Shown: piece after piece, positions 26,180 to 38,100 of the stretch
Numbering within the stretch: position 1 is the stretch's first letter
Layout of the letters: every line of letters starts with the position of its first letter
Source: Ricordea florida
Taxonomy: Eukaryota; Cnidaria; Anthozoa; Corallimorpharia; Ricordeidae
Length of the DNA: 64,000 bases
Assembly: GCA_949710005.1 (NCBI GenBank)
Contig: OX453280.1
Coordinates: 12,760,605-12,824,604 of the forward strand
Direction: 5' to 3'
Position numbers and translations under genes: made by a program
The notes under the pieces: model-generated
The model's input: the letters and a program-made list of their open reading frames with translations, nothing else
The model's database searches: none
What the model was told of the DNA's origin: nothing

Positions 26180-29100
26180 TGCTTCAGGGGGCAGGAAGAG
26201 GAGAGCCTGGGAATGAGGTTGTATCACAGGCAAACTATGAAAAAGCAGATCTGACATCCCCCTAATAGGGCTCAAACATATGATAGGCCCTTATTGCTTT
26301 ACTTCAGAAAAGTGTATTACCTTGTAGTTGTTTGCTAAAAAGGTAGCACTATAGTGTTGGTAACTGACTCTTATTGAAACACCTACAGTTAGGAAAACAG
26401 GGCTGTGGATAGCAACAGAGAGAGACTAAAACGTTTGATTGAACACCATTTAGTGATGGTAAATAAATATTGTTAGTATTATGTTATTTGACACATTATA
26501 AGATTTGACTCGCAAAGTATTGATAAAACTTTGAGCAAGAAATACTTGTTTTTTAGCCCGGAAAAGAACTGGCTGGAAAGTGTGTAATCTTCTATTGCAT
26601 TTCTAACTGCAGTGCATACATGCATTATACATTTTATCTTTACACTTAAGTGTTGTTGTATTTAACACTGCTGTGGTAATTTTGGGAATGTAAAGTTAGC
26701 TACATGTACAGAAAAGCAAACATTTCAAATAGAAAATAAACCTAGATAATAACCCTAACAGCTGGAGGCAAACCAGTTGGCTATTTACAACCTTGGCCAA
26801 GGATTTGAAACTCAGAATGACTGGGCCACAAATCCAGCTAGAGGTCAGAGCTGGAGTTGAAATGGGGGCAACCAGATTTCAAGTCCAGCAGCTTAACCAC
26901 TTGGCTGTGCTGCCTCATTATACACTACCATCTCTACGTTATTTGTCTTATTATTATTACAGCATTAATGCTACTGAAACCTGTTTTCTTGTCAGGTGGC
27001 CAAACAATCCCTCCTGTAGTGGGTCCCCCTCCTGAGATATATGCTGGAATGCATGCACCTATGAACCACTCAATGAGCCATGTCTCACAAGGTAAAGCAC
27101 TATAATCTTCATGAGGTCGCATTCTTAACCCTCACTGTCAACATTTTACAATACTTAGCTATAATTGACACTTGGCTTTGAACAGTGATTTTATTTCCCC
27201 TGCACCTTTGTATCTCTAAAAACCTGCCAAAGGACTCAAAATGTTAATTATGTACTTGATGTAACAATAATTTTTGGCTCAACTGAAATTTGATTAACAA
27301 ATGGCACCCTTCTCCTTTCTATTGCAACATCTGAGTTACTGTTAAATGGTCATTCTAAGTAAAGATCGTAGACTTCCTCAATTGCCATTGTCTGCGGACA
27401 CATTTAACTGTTAAAAAGGTTATCTGGTAACAAATTTGATTGTTAAAAATCAAATTCGTTTTCTGTTAGCTTGATTGTAATTTCGGCTGACAGTTGGAGA
27501 TCTTACATGCACTAAGTAAAGTTGCTTATTGATCTCTTCTGGAAGTCAAATGGTTATGACCCTCTTACTTAACTATATATGACAGAAACACTGAGGGCAT
27601 GTTTACATGAGACATTTTGCCAAGACATGAGTTTCATACCGGGATGACCACTTGATGTATGTTTTGTGTTTATGTGATGATCATTAAACAAGCTTGAGAA
27701 TTGAATTGATGTAAATTTTGCATGTGATTTTGTATGAGAATAATACTTTCACTCGGGTTTAGAGACCTGGGTGAACTTGCTTTGGTGTGACTCGCTCTAG
27801 TATGACTTGCTCAGTCATGACTTTTCTGGTGGTATCATATGTATCATGTAAACAAATAATTATAGTGCCACATGGGGGAAACTCAGAGTGAACTCATGCC
27901 AGAGTGAAATTTACCCTTGGTTTATATAAGTGCCCTCTAAATTACCTGTATACCCAATATTAAACATGCTGACTGTTAAATAAATTGATTTTTTTTTCAA
28001 GCTGGTCCATCTGGCTGGGGATCACCAGGATCAGCAACATACACCCCTGGACCTCACCCGGGAACTGGCTACTGTAAGTCCATTTGTACTGATATTATCC
28101 CTAGTCTTAACGTGAGTCTAGGTTAATTGTCTTCCTTTTCCACATTGCATATGATTAAAATGTTTCATTTTTCATTGTTATCTGAGTTCTGACATTTGTC
28201 AATAGGAACAATACTAGTATCTCAGCTTAGTTTTCCTATTTTAATTGTAATGACACATGCTTAGCAATTAAATTTCTTTATTTTCAATCTGAATATTAAT
28301 CTGAGTCTTATTGTATGGTCTCTGATGCCTTATTTAAATTGCTCACTTATTCCTAGTTACTATACTGAAATGACACATGTTCATTCCCAGAATATTAGTC
28401 TGTGTTGCATAATTTTGTAGTTTGCATTGTGTTGGTGAATATTTGCTGTTAATCTTAAATGTATCAATCTGAATATATATATATATCTCATTTTATGTTA
28501 CCTTCTCCATTGTATACTTGAATTGTACAGTTCTCCTGAGTTTTTGCTGCACCAACACATTCTTGATAATTCCTTGTGTATTAATCTAAATCTTAACCTA
28601 AGTCTTAATTTTTGGCACCCTCTTCATCACTGTACACTTATTTTGTTCAGTCTTAGATGTTTTAAGTGCACTGACGGACGTTTTGTGCATGAGTAGTGAA
28701 GACACAATCTGCATGGTGGGAGTCTGGTAAAGAGAAAAAGGGAAGGGGAGCCTGTAAGAATTGTTGTAAATACTGTACATCATTCCGGTATACCAGCTCC
28801 TGGTATAAATTGTTTTCACTCACGTGACCAAAATTCTAGCAACCGTTGCTACGCCGCCATATTGGTGGGTCAAAAGTGTAAACAAACTGCATTGCATTAT
28901 CAGTGTGAAGATGGTATTTTGCTTGATAGTTGGTTGTGGAAAAAATAGCAGTCGAGAGAAAGGTCTTAGATTTTCTTGAGTGCCATCAATAATTACAAGC
29001 CAGGGAGAAGAAGCAGAGAAATTATCAAGAGAAAGGCGATCGCAGTGGATTTTGGCTATTAGCCGAGATGATTTAACTGAACAGAGTCTTGAGAACGATC

Positions 29101-32100
29101 GAGTGTGTGGCCAGCATTTTGTCTCAGGAATCGCAGCGAAGAGTTGGGACAGATACAACTGTGGCATTATAGAGAAATTGTTACCTGGTGATCTTGTCTT
29201 GGCAGACAGGGGATTTACCATCCAAGAATTGCTCATGTTCAAACATGCCCGAATGGCAATTCCTGCATTGACACGTGGCAAAGACCAGCTGGATCGGGTT
29301 GACGTTGAAGAAAATTAGAAATATTTCTAATGTTCGCATACATGTGGAACGAGTAATTGGTCTTCTACGCAGGAAATATACCATTTTAAGTGGATTCCTG
29401 CTAATTGATTTCCTAATTTCTAGTACTAATGAATCACAAGAAGCATCCAGTCCCATGATTGATAGGATTAAAAATGTATGCTCGGCTTTAGTGAACCTCT
29501 GCCCTGGAATTGTTCTGTTTGATTGACATGATACAATGATACATCCAGTTTGGGCTGTACAGAGCCATCCAGAAGTACCGGATAATTAAGTAATTTCACT
29601 CAACTAGAATTATAAAGGAATTTACAGATAGAATAACAGTGAGAAAGCAATTTTAATTAGAATTTTCATTTTAAAATGTATATATTTTTTTATTTATACA
29701 CACTTAGTGATCTTAATGTTCAGCAATTTGATTGGTTCGCTATTTTGGGACAATCAGCAAATGAATTATAATGTGCAAGCAAAACAAAACAAAAAACAAA
29801 ATGGCAGCCATGCACTTGCATTCTGTCCATGTTTTAGAAACTGAAATTTCTCAATTTTGTTTTTGGTGCTCTTGAGGTACTCTGTGTGTATAACCTTTAC
29901 CCAGAGAGAGAAATTTGGAGTTGGTCACTAACAACTTGAAGGATTAAATATTTGGAAAGGGTTGCATTGCACGGCCTTGTAAACAATTAAGCAGGTGAGG
30001 GCACATCATTGGTATTGAAAATTTGCATTGCTTGAGGGTTTTGCCCGTACATGAGACATGTAGCAAATGCTATGGCAAAAACCCCACAGTCACTGTTATT
30101 TTGTTGCTGCTGAACTGGCAGCTGGTTGATGCCCTTGTACCTTGGACCAAGTAAGTTTTTAACCAACTCTACAATTTCTTGTGATACTACTGATTTTGAT
30201 TGACTGTCCAGGAGATTGACATAGCCAGGTGCATAATTGATTGATGTAACACATACTAAGTGGTTATTGTTAACATGAAGAATCTGTACAAAGTCAGATG
30301 ACACAATGTCAAACTGTCCAATAGGTCCAAGGGTTGGTCTCTAAATTCTGTTATTGATGTGTTTACATTTGCTAAGAGGATTTGTGCTTCATGTATGATG
30401 GCGCAATCAAGCCATCTCGTAGGTGAAGAAATAATGTCAAACTCCTTTTGACCAAGCACTCCCAACGATTTGTGTTTATCAGTTTGAGTGTGCACAGTTT
30501 TAATAGTAGATCAGTCGATTCCACTGGAGGTAAACAATCCGATTCGAAATACTTGCCTTCGATTAACTTGCCTTCGATTAACATTAGCACTTGGTATTTA
30601 TGTTTCTCAATGACTCAAATTTCTCTGGAATAATATGTGGAAAGCCAAAGAGAGGATTAATTGACTCTAATTTCTTCTGCATTGCTTCAACTCTAGGAAT
30701 ATCTAGCCTCTGGTTTTCCATAACCCTAGGGTCATACAAAGTTGACTTTATTCCTCTATTACTTTATTCCTTTTGAACTGATGTACTCATGATTGCTTCT
30801 TATGGGAGATCCTTCTCTCCTGGAATACCCCATTTTGTTGACTGACTTGTACATGCTTTTTCCTCTGGGACTCTATCCAGTTCGCCCAATGAGTAACGTG
30901 CAAGCAAACACATCACATGATTAGAATATCCACAGTTACCAGCATTACAAGTACAGTGTGCTGTGAGTACCAGCCCGGATGTCAAATCCAGCAAAACTTT
31001 TAAGTCATGAATTTCTTGATTGCTCATGCTTGCTCTACATTTTGCTTTGAGAATAAATTATTTTCAACTGTTTTCGTGTAAACTGTATCCAAAGATAGGA
31101 AACGCTCTTCTCTACATTGAAAGCCATGCTTCAAAATCTTTTTGATAGGCTTTGAAACATCGTCAACCTTGCATTTCCCACTTTTGTTGCAATGTAGATC
31201 GATTTCTTTTCTTGTGAATACAGGTAGCTTTTCCAGGGACTTACTCCATGGGATGTCTGTTAGATTTTTGGCCTCCGTGTGACAGGAAACTGTCGTTAAA
31301 AATGAAGTGCAACTTGTGCTCACTGCAATGTTGTCCTCCATATTGGATTTTGTCCACCCAAGCCTCGTTTTCGAGTTTTAATGCAGGCGCTTGTGACGAA
31401 TGCGGGAAAGGTGTATTCTGATATTGAAGATAGTTTGGATGAACAAAGCGACAAGTTTGCCTCTGAAGTGGCGAACATACATGTAGACATTATTTCCCAT
31501 CAGCCGTAATGTTTGTTGTGAAATCACCTCAAGCAAGAAGAAATTGTCTACTGAGTATAACCTACTGGCTTAGTTGTCCACCATACATCACTTTTTGGCA
31601 TAGGGTAATTTTCTGTAGTGATAGGATTGCGTGACATGCCATGTGATGTGACAAAAAATAGTTTTGCAAAGTTCTTTTTGCTATACTTGGGGTACAGAGT
31701 TCTTCGTCTTAATTTGCAAAACATAATTTTAGTTTTCAGATTGAGCATTTGACTGCCATAGATATTGCCCTCTTGTTTATAACTGTGACACTGATGAGTG
31801 ACTTTGATGTCATCTGACACCTGTCAATAGACGTCAAAAATTTTTTGGAATGCTGTTCCATAAAGAACTGTTCTTCGTGTAAATATTGTGAAAGTTTTGT
31901 GCGGAAGATACCAAGCATAAACTGCTTGAAATACATTTCAACATGTAAGCACAAGTTTCAGTCAACTGGCAAAAAATATCTTTGCAATAAACATTTGTGT
32001 GGATGGAATGTTGCAGAGAAATATTGTCTTAGTGAATTTTTGTCTTACTGAAATTTTGATGGTATTGCAAAGTAGCAGCAAATTATTGTTGCACTACTTT

Positions 32101-35100
32101 GCTAAGATATCAATGAAATATCAAGAACGAAACTCCATAGTAAATCATTGGCAAATTTTGCACAATGCTTTTGAAAGTCCCGAAAGGGTTAATCTGAGTC
32201 TCATTTTGTGGTTTCTTGTTCCTTGCATACTTGGTACAGTTAGCCCAAATTTTCACTGTCTTAAGTAAGACAGTGTATCTATGGAGATTTGATTGATAGA
32301 CTGCTGGTTTTTAAAGGGGCACCACAGCCAAATGTAATAACCCTTAAGGAAGACAGTAGACAGGAGGGTCAAAATGTTGGGTTGGTGAATAGCAACTTTA
32401 AATTGCATACATTGTCTTAAACCAGCGTAGCATCAGACTATATCTGATTGTCCTGGTTGCATTGTGTTAATGTATTTGAATGTATTTTTTGGATTTTTTT
32501 TTCCTCAGGGACCCAGGATCATGCTACTGAAGGAGAGATCAATGGACACCCTATCTCTAAACATCCTCGTAAGTATTCAGAGGTTTCAGTTGAAGTAAGA
32601 TCATGCAGCTGTTTTAAGTCACTGTTTGTGTCATATCAGACTGTGTGGTTTTCTACCCTCTTACATAATTACAGTTATGGGGTTATTGCCCTTTAACACC
32701 CTACCTCCATTACCCCCAGCCCACCCCTCTTCCTTCTTCCTCCCTCCCACACAGAAAAAATGTACTCTGAGAAAAATTCTTGAGTATTATGTGAGAGGGG
32801 CTACCCACTGTGGTCCTTGCACCCCTATTATTTTAGACCTGTTAGCCACCTGTGAACCATGTTTTGACTTTTCTACAACTGAGGTAACATTGTGCATACA
32901 ATGTCATCCCATTAAATTTTCCTCTGAATTGGTTTTTATTAGCATCAATGTCTTCGTTGTGTCTGGTGAAGGAGACATTAAGCTCTGCTTGTTTTCCAGA
33001 CATTGTCTTCTTTTACTACTACAATATTGGCAATGTTTTTGTGTGGCTTAGTGAAATTATGAACAAAGTAGCTGTATTTTATACACGCATAAAATTCAAT
33101 GCACTGATTGGCTGAGAGTGTGGCAATTAATCCCAAACAGTGCAGAAAGTTGAAATTGACTGCAGAAATTTGAAAGGAAATTTTATGCTTAATTATTCCT
33201 TATTGCACTCAACCATTTGGTTACCAATTCTTATAATATACAATGCATGGTACATGAAAACATTTTCAAGGTGCCTCTTGGCTGAGAAAATGTACAATGT
33301 GGAAAAAGGAAATTGACTGAAAAAATTTGAAATTAAAATTTTGAATGCATATTATTGACAAATAGGCATTTCTTTTTGAGTGCAGTCCAGAATAAATAAG
33401 CTCTCTTAAATTTTTCAAAGTCAAAATACTAAAGTTGCACTACTGCAACTTTTTTTGGTCTTTGAGAAATTTATTTGTGGGTGTTTAATTTAGATTGCAC
33501 TCAAAATGGTTTGATTACCTGTACATATGGAATGTGTAAGCATATTCTGCCACTGGTGTCAACCCATTCACTCAAGCAAGTCGTCATGTTATAGCATCTT
33601 ACACTATTAAGTTGTGAGCAAACTAGTAATGAACATTAAGAAAAATCAATTCCATTATCCAATTATTATTGATTCACCAACGTTATATTTAAGAAATTGC
33701 CCATAATGTGGTTGCAACTGCCTTGAAATACGACTAAGGCCTTGGAAATTTAAGGGTTATGAAGCCTGTTGGTCCATCTATACAATCTGTCAATGTATAA
33801 AAATCGTGTTTATTTTTTTTCCTTGAAAGTTGTGCTTGTTTTCTGGACTGAATGTCTCTGTACTGTTAAATTGTGTTTGGCTTGAGTTTGGTTTTTGGTC
33901 ATCTACAGTTGTAATCCATCGGTCGCTTGAAATTTCAAAATAAAACAAGCCAAAAAATGTCTTCTTCGTGATCTTAAAAAATACTCCTCTATTGAAGTGA
34001 AACTGCCCAGGTGTTTGCCATGTGTTTTCGTACTTTATGCCTTCATCAAAAGTTAAAAAAGGGAAACTTTCTTGGTTGTACAGTGTAGTGAAATAGAAAT
34101 TTCACCGTGCCGGTTAATAGCTTGAGCTAATGTTAAACTTGTCATTTTGCTAACTCTAAACTAAACTAACTATGAAAACGGATGCTATAGCTTATAGTTA
34201 TTGCAGAGAAATTTATGGAAAAAGACAGATAGAAGCAAATCCAAGATGTTTTGTTTGTATCAATAATGCTTCATAGAGCTAGTCATATTTCTTACCTTTC
34301 TTTTCTAGCTCTTGAAAATAAACTTCAACTCCCAGCGGTTACTGGCGGTCTTTCAGCCTTATGTAACAGCTAGTGGCATTTCCCCTTTATTCTCTCGTCA
34401 ACTAGTTTCCCGCTTTGCAACTGGCGCGTTGACCCAACTACCCGAAACAAGGGCGCGAATTTTTGTTTCAGTTCACACCCTCGTAAACAGCTTTACGCCT
34501 CAGGCATCGCCTGCATGCATCCGTCTTTTAACGAAGACGGATGCTGTTTTCCAAAATATTCTCGTCCGCACATTGCACATCCCCCGTCCTAGCGTATCCG
34601 ATAAAGATAGTTGCCGAACATCATTTTTGAATTTATAGATACCTTTCTATGGAGCAGAACATCCACGCATAATAGTTAAATTGAGAAAAGGTTAAATCTA
34701 GGATTCTTGTTAAGTTCTCTTAGTCTCCCTTATTTAAAATTTTTATTATTAGAAATCCTTTATGAATAGATAATGTCCCGATTGAAGGTTCCCGGTTAGT
34801 TTAGTTGGTAGAGCGGCGGCCTGTCCTCCGGGAGGTATATTGTGTTCAAACCTTGGTCAGACCAACACTCAAGGTCTTAAAATAGTTGAGGAGAATGTGC
34901 TGCCTTTATTATGACATCTGCAAATGGTTTGATATTCTAGTCTTTTCGGATAAGGACGAAAAACTGTAGGCCCCGTCTCACAGCACTGTTGTCTCTTGTC
35001 GGGCCTTAAAAGATCCCACAACACTGTTCGAAAAGAGCAAGGGACGGAGTCCTCGGAAGTGATGTGGTCGACCTTTGTTAAGTTTGTTCTGTGGGCCACA

Positions 35101-38100
35101 AGTTAGAAAACTGTGATAGATTAATGCGCTTGCCTCTTTAAATAAGGCTACTGTATTGTATTGTAACGCTCTATTATATTGCATAATGTGGTATCTTCTT
35201 TGCTCATAAGTGAACCTAAATTATTTTGGAATAATCGCGGGTATTTTGTATTTTTTTTTTCGTAAACAAGAGCGAGCAAGGCATAACGATTGTTCCTGAA
35301 AAAAATAAAAAATCCTATTTTTTGGCCATAAAGTCATTGTCATTTCTAAGTATTAGTGGAAAGGAAGAGTAGAAAAATGCGAGGTAGAAGAAGATCTCGG
35401 TAGTCTTTTCTATACGCTGCACAGTACACTCAACAGCAACAACAATAATAATAATGATAATAATAAAATTATTATGATAATTGTTATAATTATTTAAAAA
35501 AATAAAGAAGCCTTAGCCGTGTATTAAACTGTGATAAAACAAGATGGGCATTTAAGAACACGAGTGAAAAGTAGAAAACACTCGCCTGCAGTTCGTGTTT
35601 GCTACATTTCACTCGTGTTTTATACTTTCTAAAAGTAGCGGACACAGCCTTGGCTAGCGTTTTGAAGGCAGTCATCAATGAAATCCCCTTATGGAATTTT
35701 GTGGAAAGGCGTCCTAGATCCTCTTACGCATGTGTGTACCGACCTTAAAATCTCAAAATAAAGCAATGTTCTAATCTAAGTAATAGTAATGTGGTAAGGT
35801 TCCTCATTCTTTTCTGAGAGGTTCTCGACTAGATGTTTGAGAAAGCAACTGCAGTCGGCTCCAATTAAAAACTAGGGGAGTGAAAGATCCCATTTCACCG
35901 TCCAGCCCCCTCTGTTGGTACTTCCGCTTTTCCTCTCCTCTTGCTCCTTAAAGATTATAAATGGTGCTTTTCCCTGGTTTCACTTGGAGTTAACATGCGT
36001 CACTCTGACGTCGAACAATGTAAGCGGTCGAAACGTCGCGATCCACATCCAATTGACTGCGTCGTGTGACAAATGAAAAAGTTTATACAACAACTGATAA
36101 ATTTTGAACCCGTTTCTAATTCGTGTGGTAAACTCATTTTTCGTGTTTTAATTACCCACTGATACAACATCAGTTTTATTGATTTTGAGTGCAATTTGAT
36201 ATGTATATAGAATCAATCAAATATTTTAAAGGTTTAAAAGATTGCTCGAGCCTGTAAGTCGAGTGTAATTTGTTGTCTTATTTCTTATGGCTTTTGTCTG
36301 GTCTTTGGTGTTGCATTGCAGCCCCTGAAAACTGGTGCTCGATATCGTACTTCGAACTGGACCAACAGGTTGGCGAGATCTTTAAGGTCATGTCATCTTG
36401 TCCGTCAGTCACAGTGGACGGTTACGTGGATCCTTCAGGTGGTAGCCGCTTTTGCCTTGGTCAGCTCTCCAATGTCCACAGGACTGAGGCTAGCGAGAAG
36501 GCAAGGTTGCATATAGGTGAGAACACGGGCATAGTTGCCCAACTATGTACAGCGGCCTTAGTAGTGATAATGTGCCGGTCCTGGGACACTGCTTTAAATC
36601 TATAGATTTTAATCAGATTTTGATTTTGATTTTTCGGATTTTGATTTTTTGGATTTTGATTTTGATTTTTGGGATTTTGATTCTTTTGATTTTGATTTTG
36701 GTTCTCTGTGTGATTTGCTTGCAGTTGTTGAGTTTTCTTATGATCTGATTTTGGGATTTTGATTGTTATTTTTGGGATTTTTTTGATCCGATTTTGGGTT
36801 GAGTTTGATTTTTGTGGATTTTACTGGTTTTTACTGGTTTTGGGTGGCTTTTAGGTTTGGCTGGATTTAAAGCAGTGTCCCAGGATCGGCACATTATCAC
36901 TACTGCCTTTCCCGTATTAATACCCAACATCAATTACCACTTCAAACAAAAACTCGCGGAATATGCTCGTCCGACCTCTGGGACCTGTGTTATCTTGCCT
37001 GCACTCCGATCCGCTTCCTTTGGCCAATTTTAACCACCACCCCCCCCCCCCCCCCCCCCTTGTTATACTACCGCTTGTTTTCGCATATGAATGGCCGCGA
37101 GTATTCCAGTACTCCAAGGAGTGCTGGTAAGACCAGTGTAAATAAGATACTCGTTGAGTTACCGTGGCAGTATAATAGTGCAATGATCCTGTGGCACTTT
37201 ATCCTAATTAGAAAGAAGGCCTTTGGTTGCACTTGGGGACAAACCCTATGAATATGCGAACATGGACCCGTTTATCGAAAGACCCGGTAACTTTACGGGC
37301 CCGAAACCCCATTTTTAAATCGCAAACCAGCCTGACATACAAGTTAAGCTTGGATTGTTTTGCTTAATCTTCAAAACCAAGAAAATTGTAACTCCCGTCG
37401 TAAACATTAAGATCACTAAATAGCTTTTTAGACAGGGTAGAATACCGGTCCTTTCGAGTTTTAAACGCACGTACCACTGGCCACCACTGGCCCTTAAGTC
37501 CACGCGGAGGGTTGCCTATGCGAAATTTAAATGACATGTGTAGTGTTGTTGTCTCGGGTTGTGGCTTAATGAATGAGGTATATTGCATGTGTAGTGTTGT
37601 CTCGGGTTGTGGCTTAGAATGAGGTATATTGCATGTGTAGTGTTGTTGTCTCGGGTTGTGGCTTAATGAATGAGGTATATTGCATGTGTAGTGTTGTTGT
37701 CTCGGGTTGTGGCTTAATGAATGAGGTATATTGCATGTGTAGTGTTGTTATCTCGGGTTGTGGCTTAATGAATGAGGTATATTGCATGTGTAGTGTTGTT
37801 GTCTCGGGTTGTGGCTTAATGAATGAGGTATATTGCATGTGTAGTGTTGTTGTCTCGGGTTGTGGCTTAATGAATGAGGTATATTGCATGTGTAGTGTTG
37901 TTGTCTCGGGTTGTGGCTTAATGAATGAGGTATATTGCATGTGTAGTGTTGTCTCGGGTTGTGGCTTAGAATGAGGTATATTGCATGTGTAGTGTTGTTG
38001 TCTCGGGTTGTGGCTTAATGAATGAGGTATATTGCATGTGTAGTGTTGTTGTCTCGGGTTGTGGCTTAATGAATGAGGTATATTGCATGTGTAGTGTTGT

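Noticed and set aside
26024-26275. Ser-Leu repeat and Arg-Glu repeat proteins
   Set aside because: Translation of the CT microsatellite.
34787-34865. tRNA gene
   Set aside because: A and B boxes are present, but acceptor and anticodon stems do not pair and a conserved SINE body follows.
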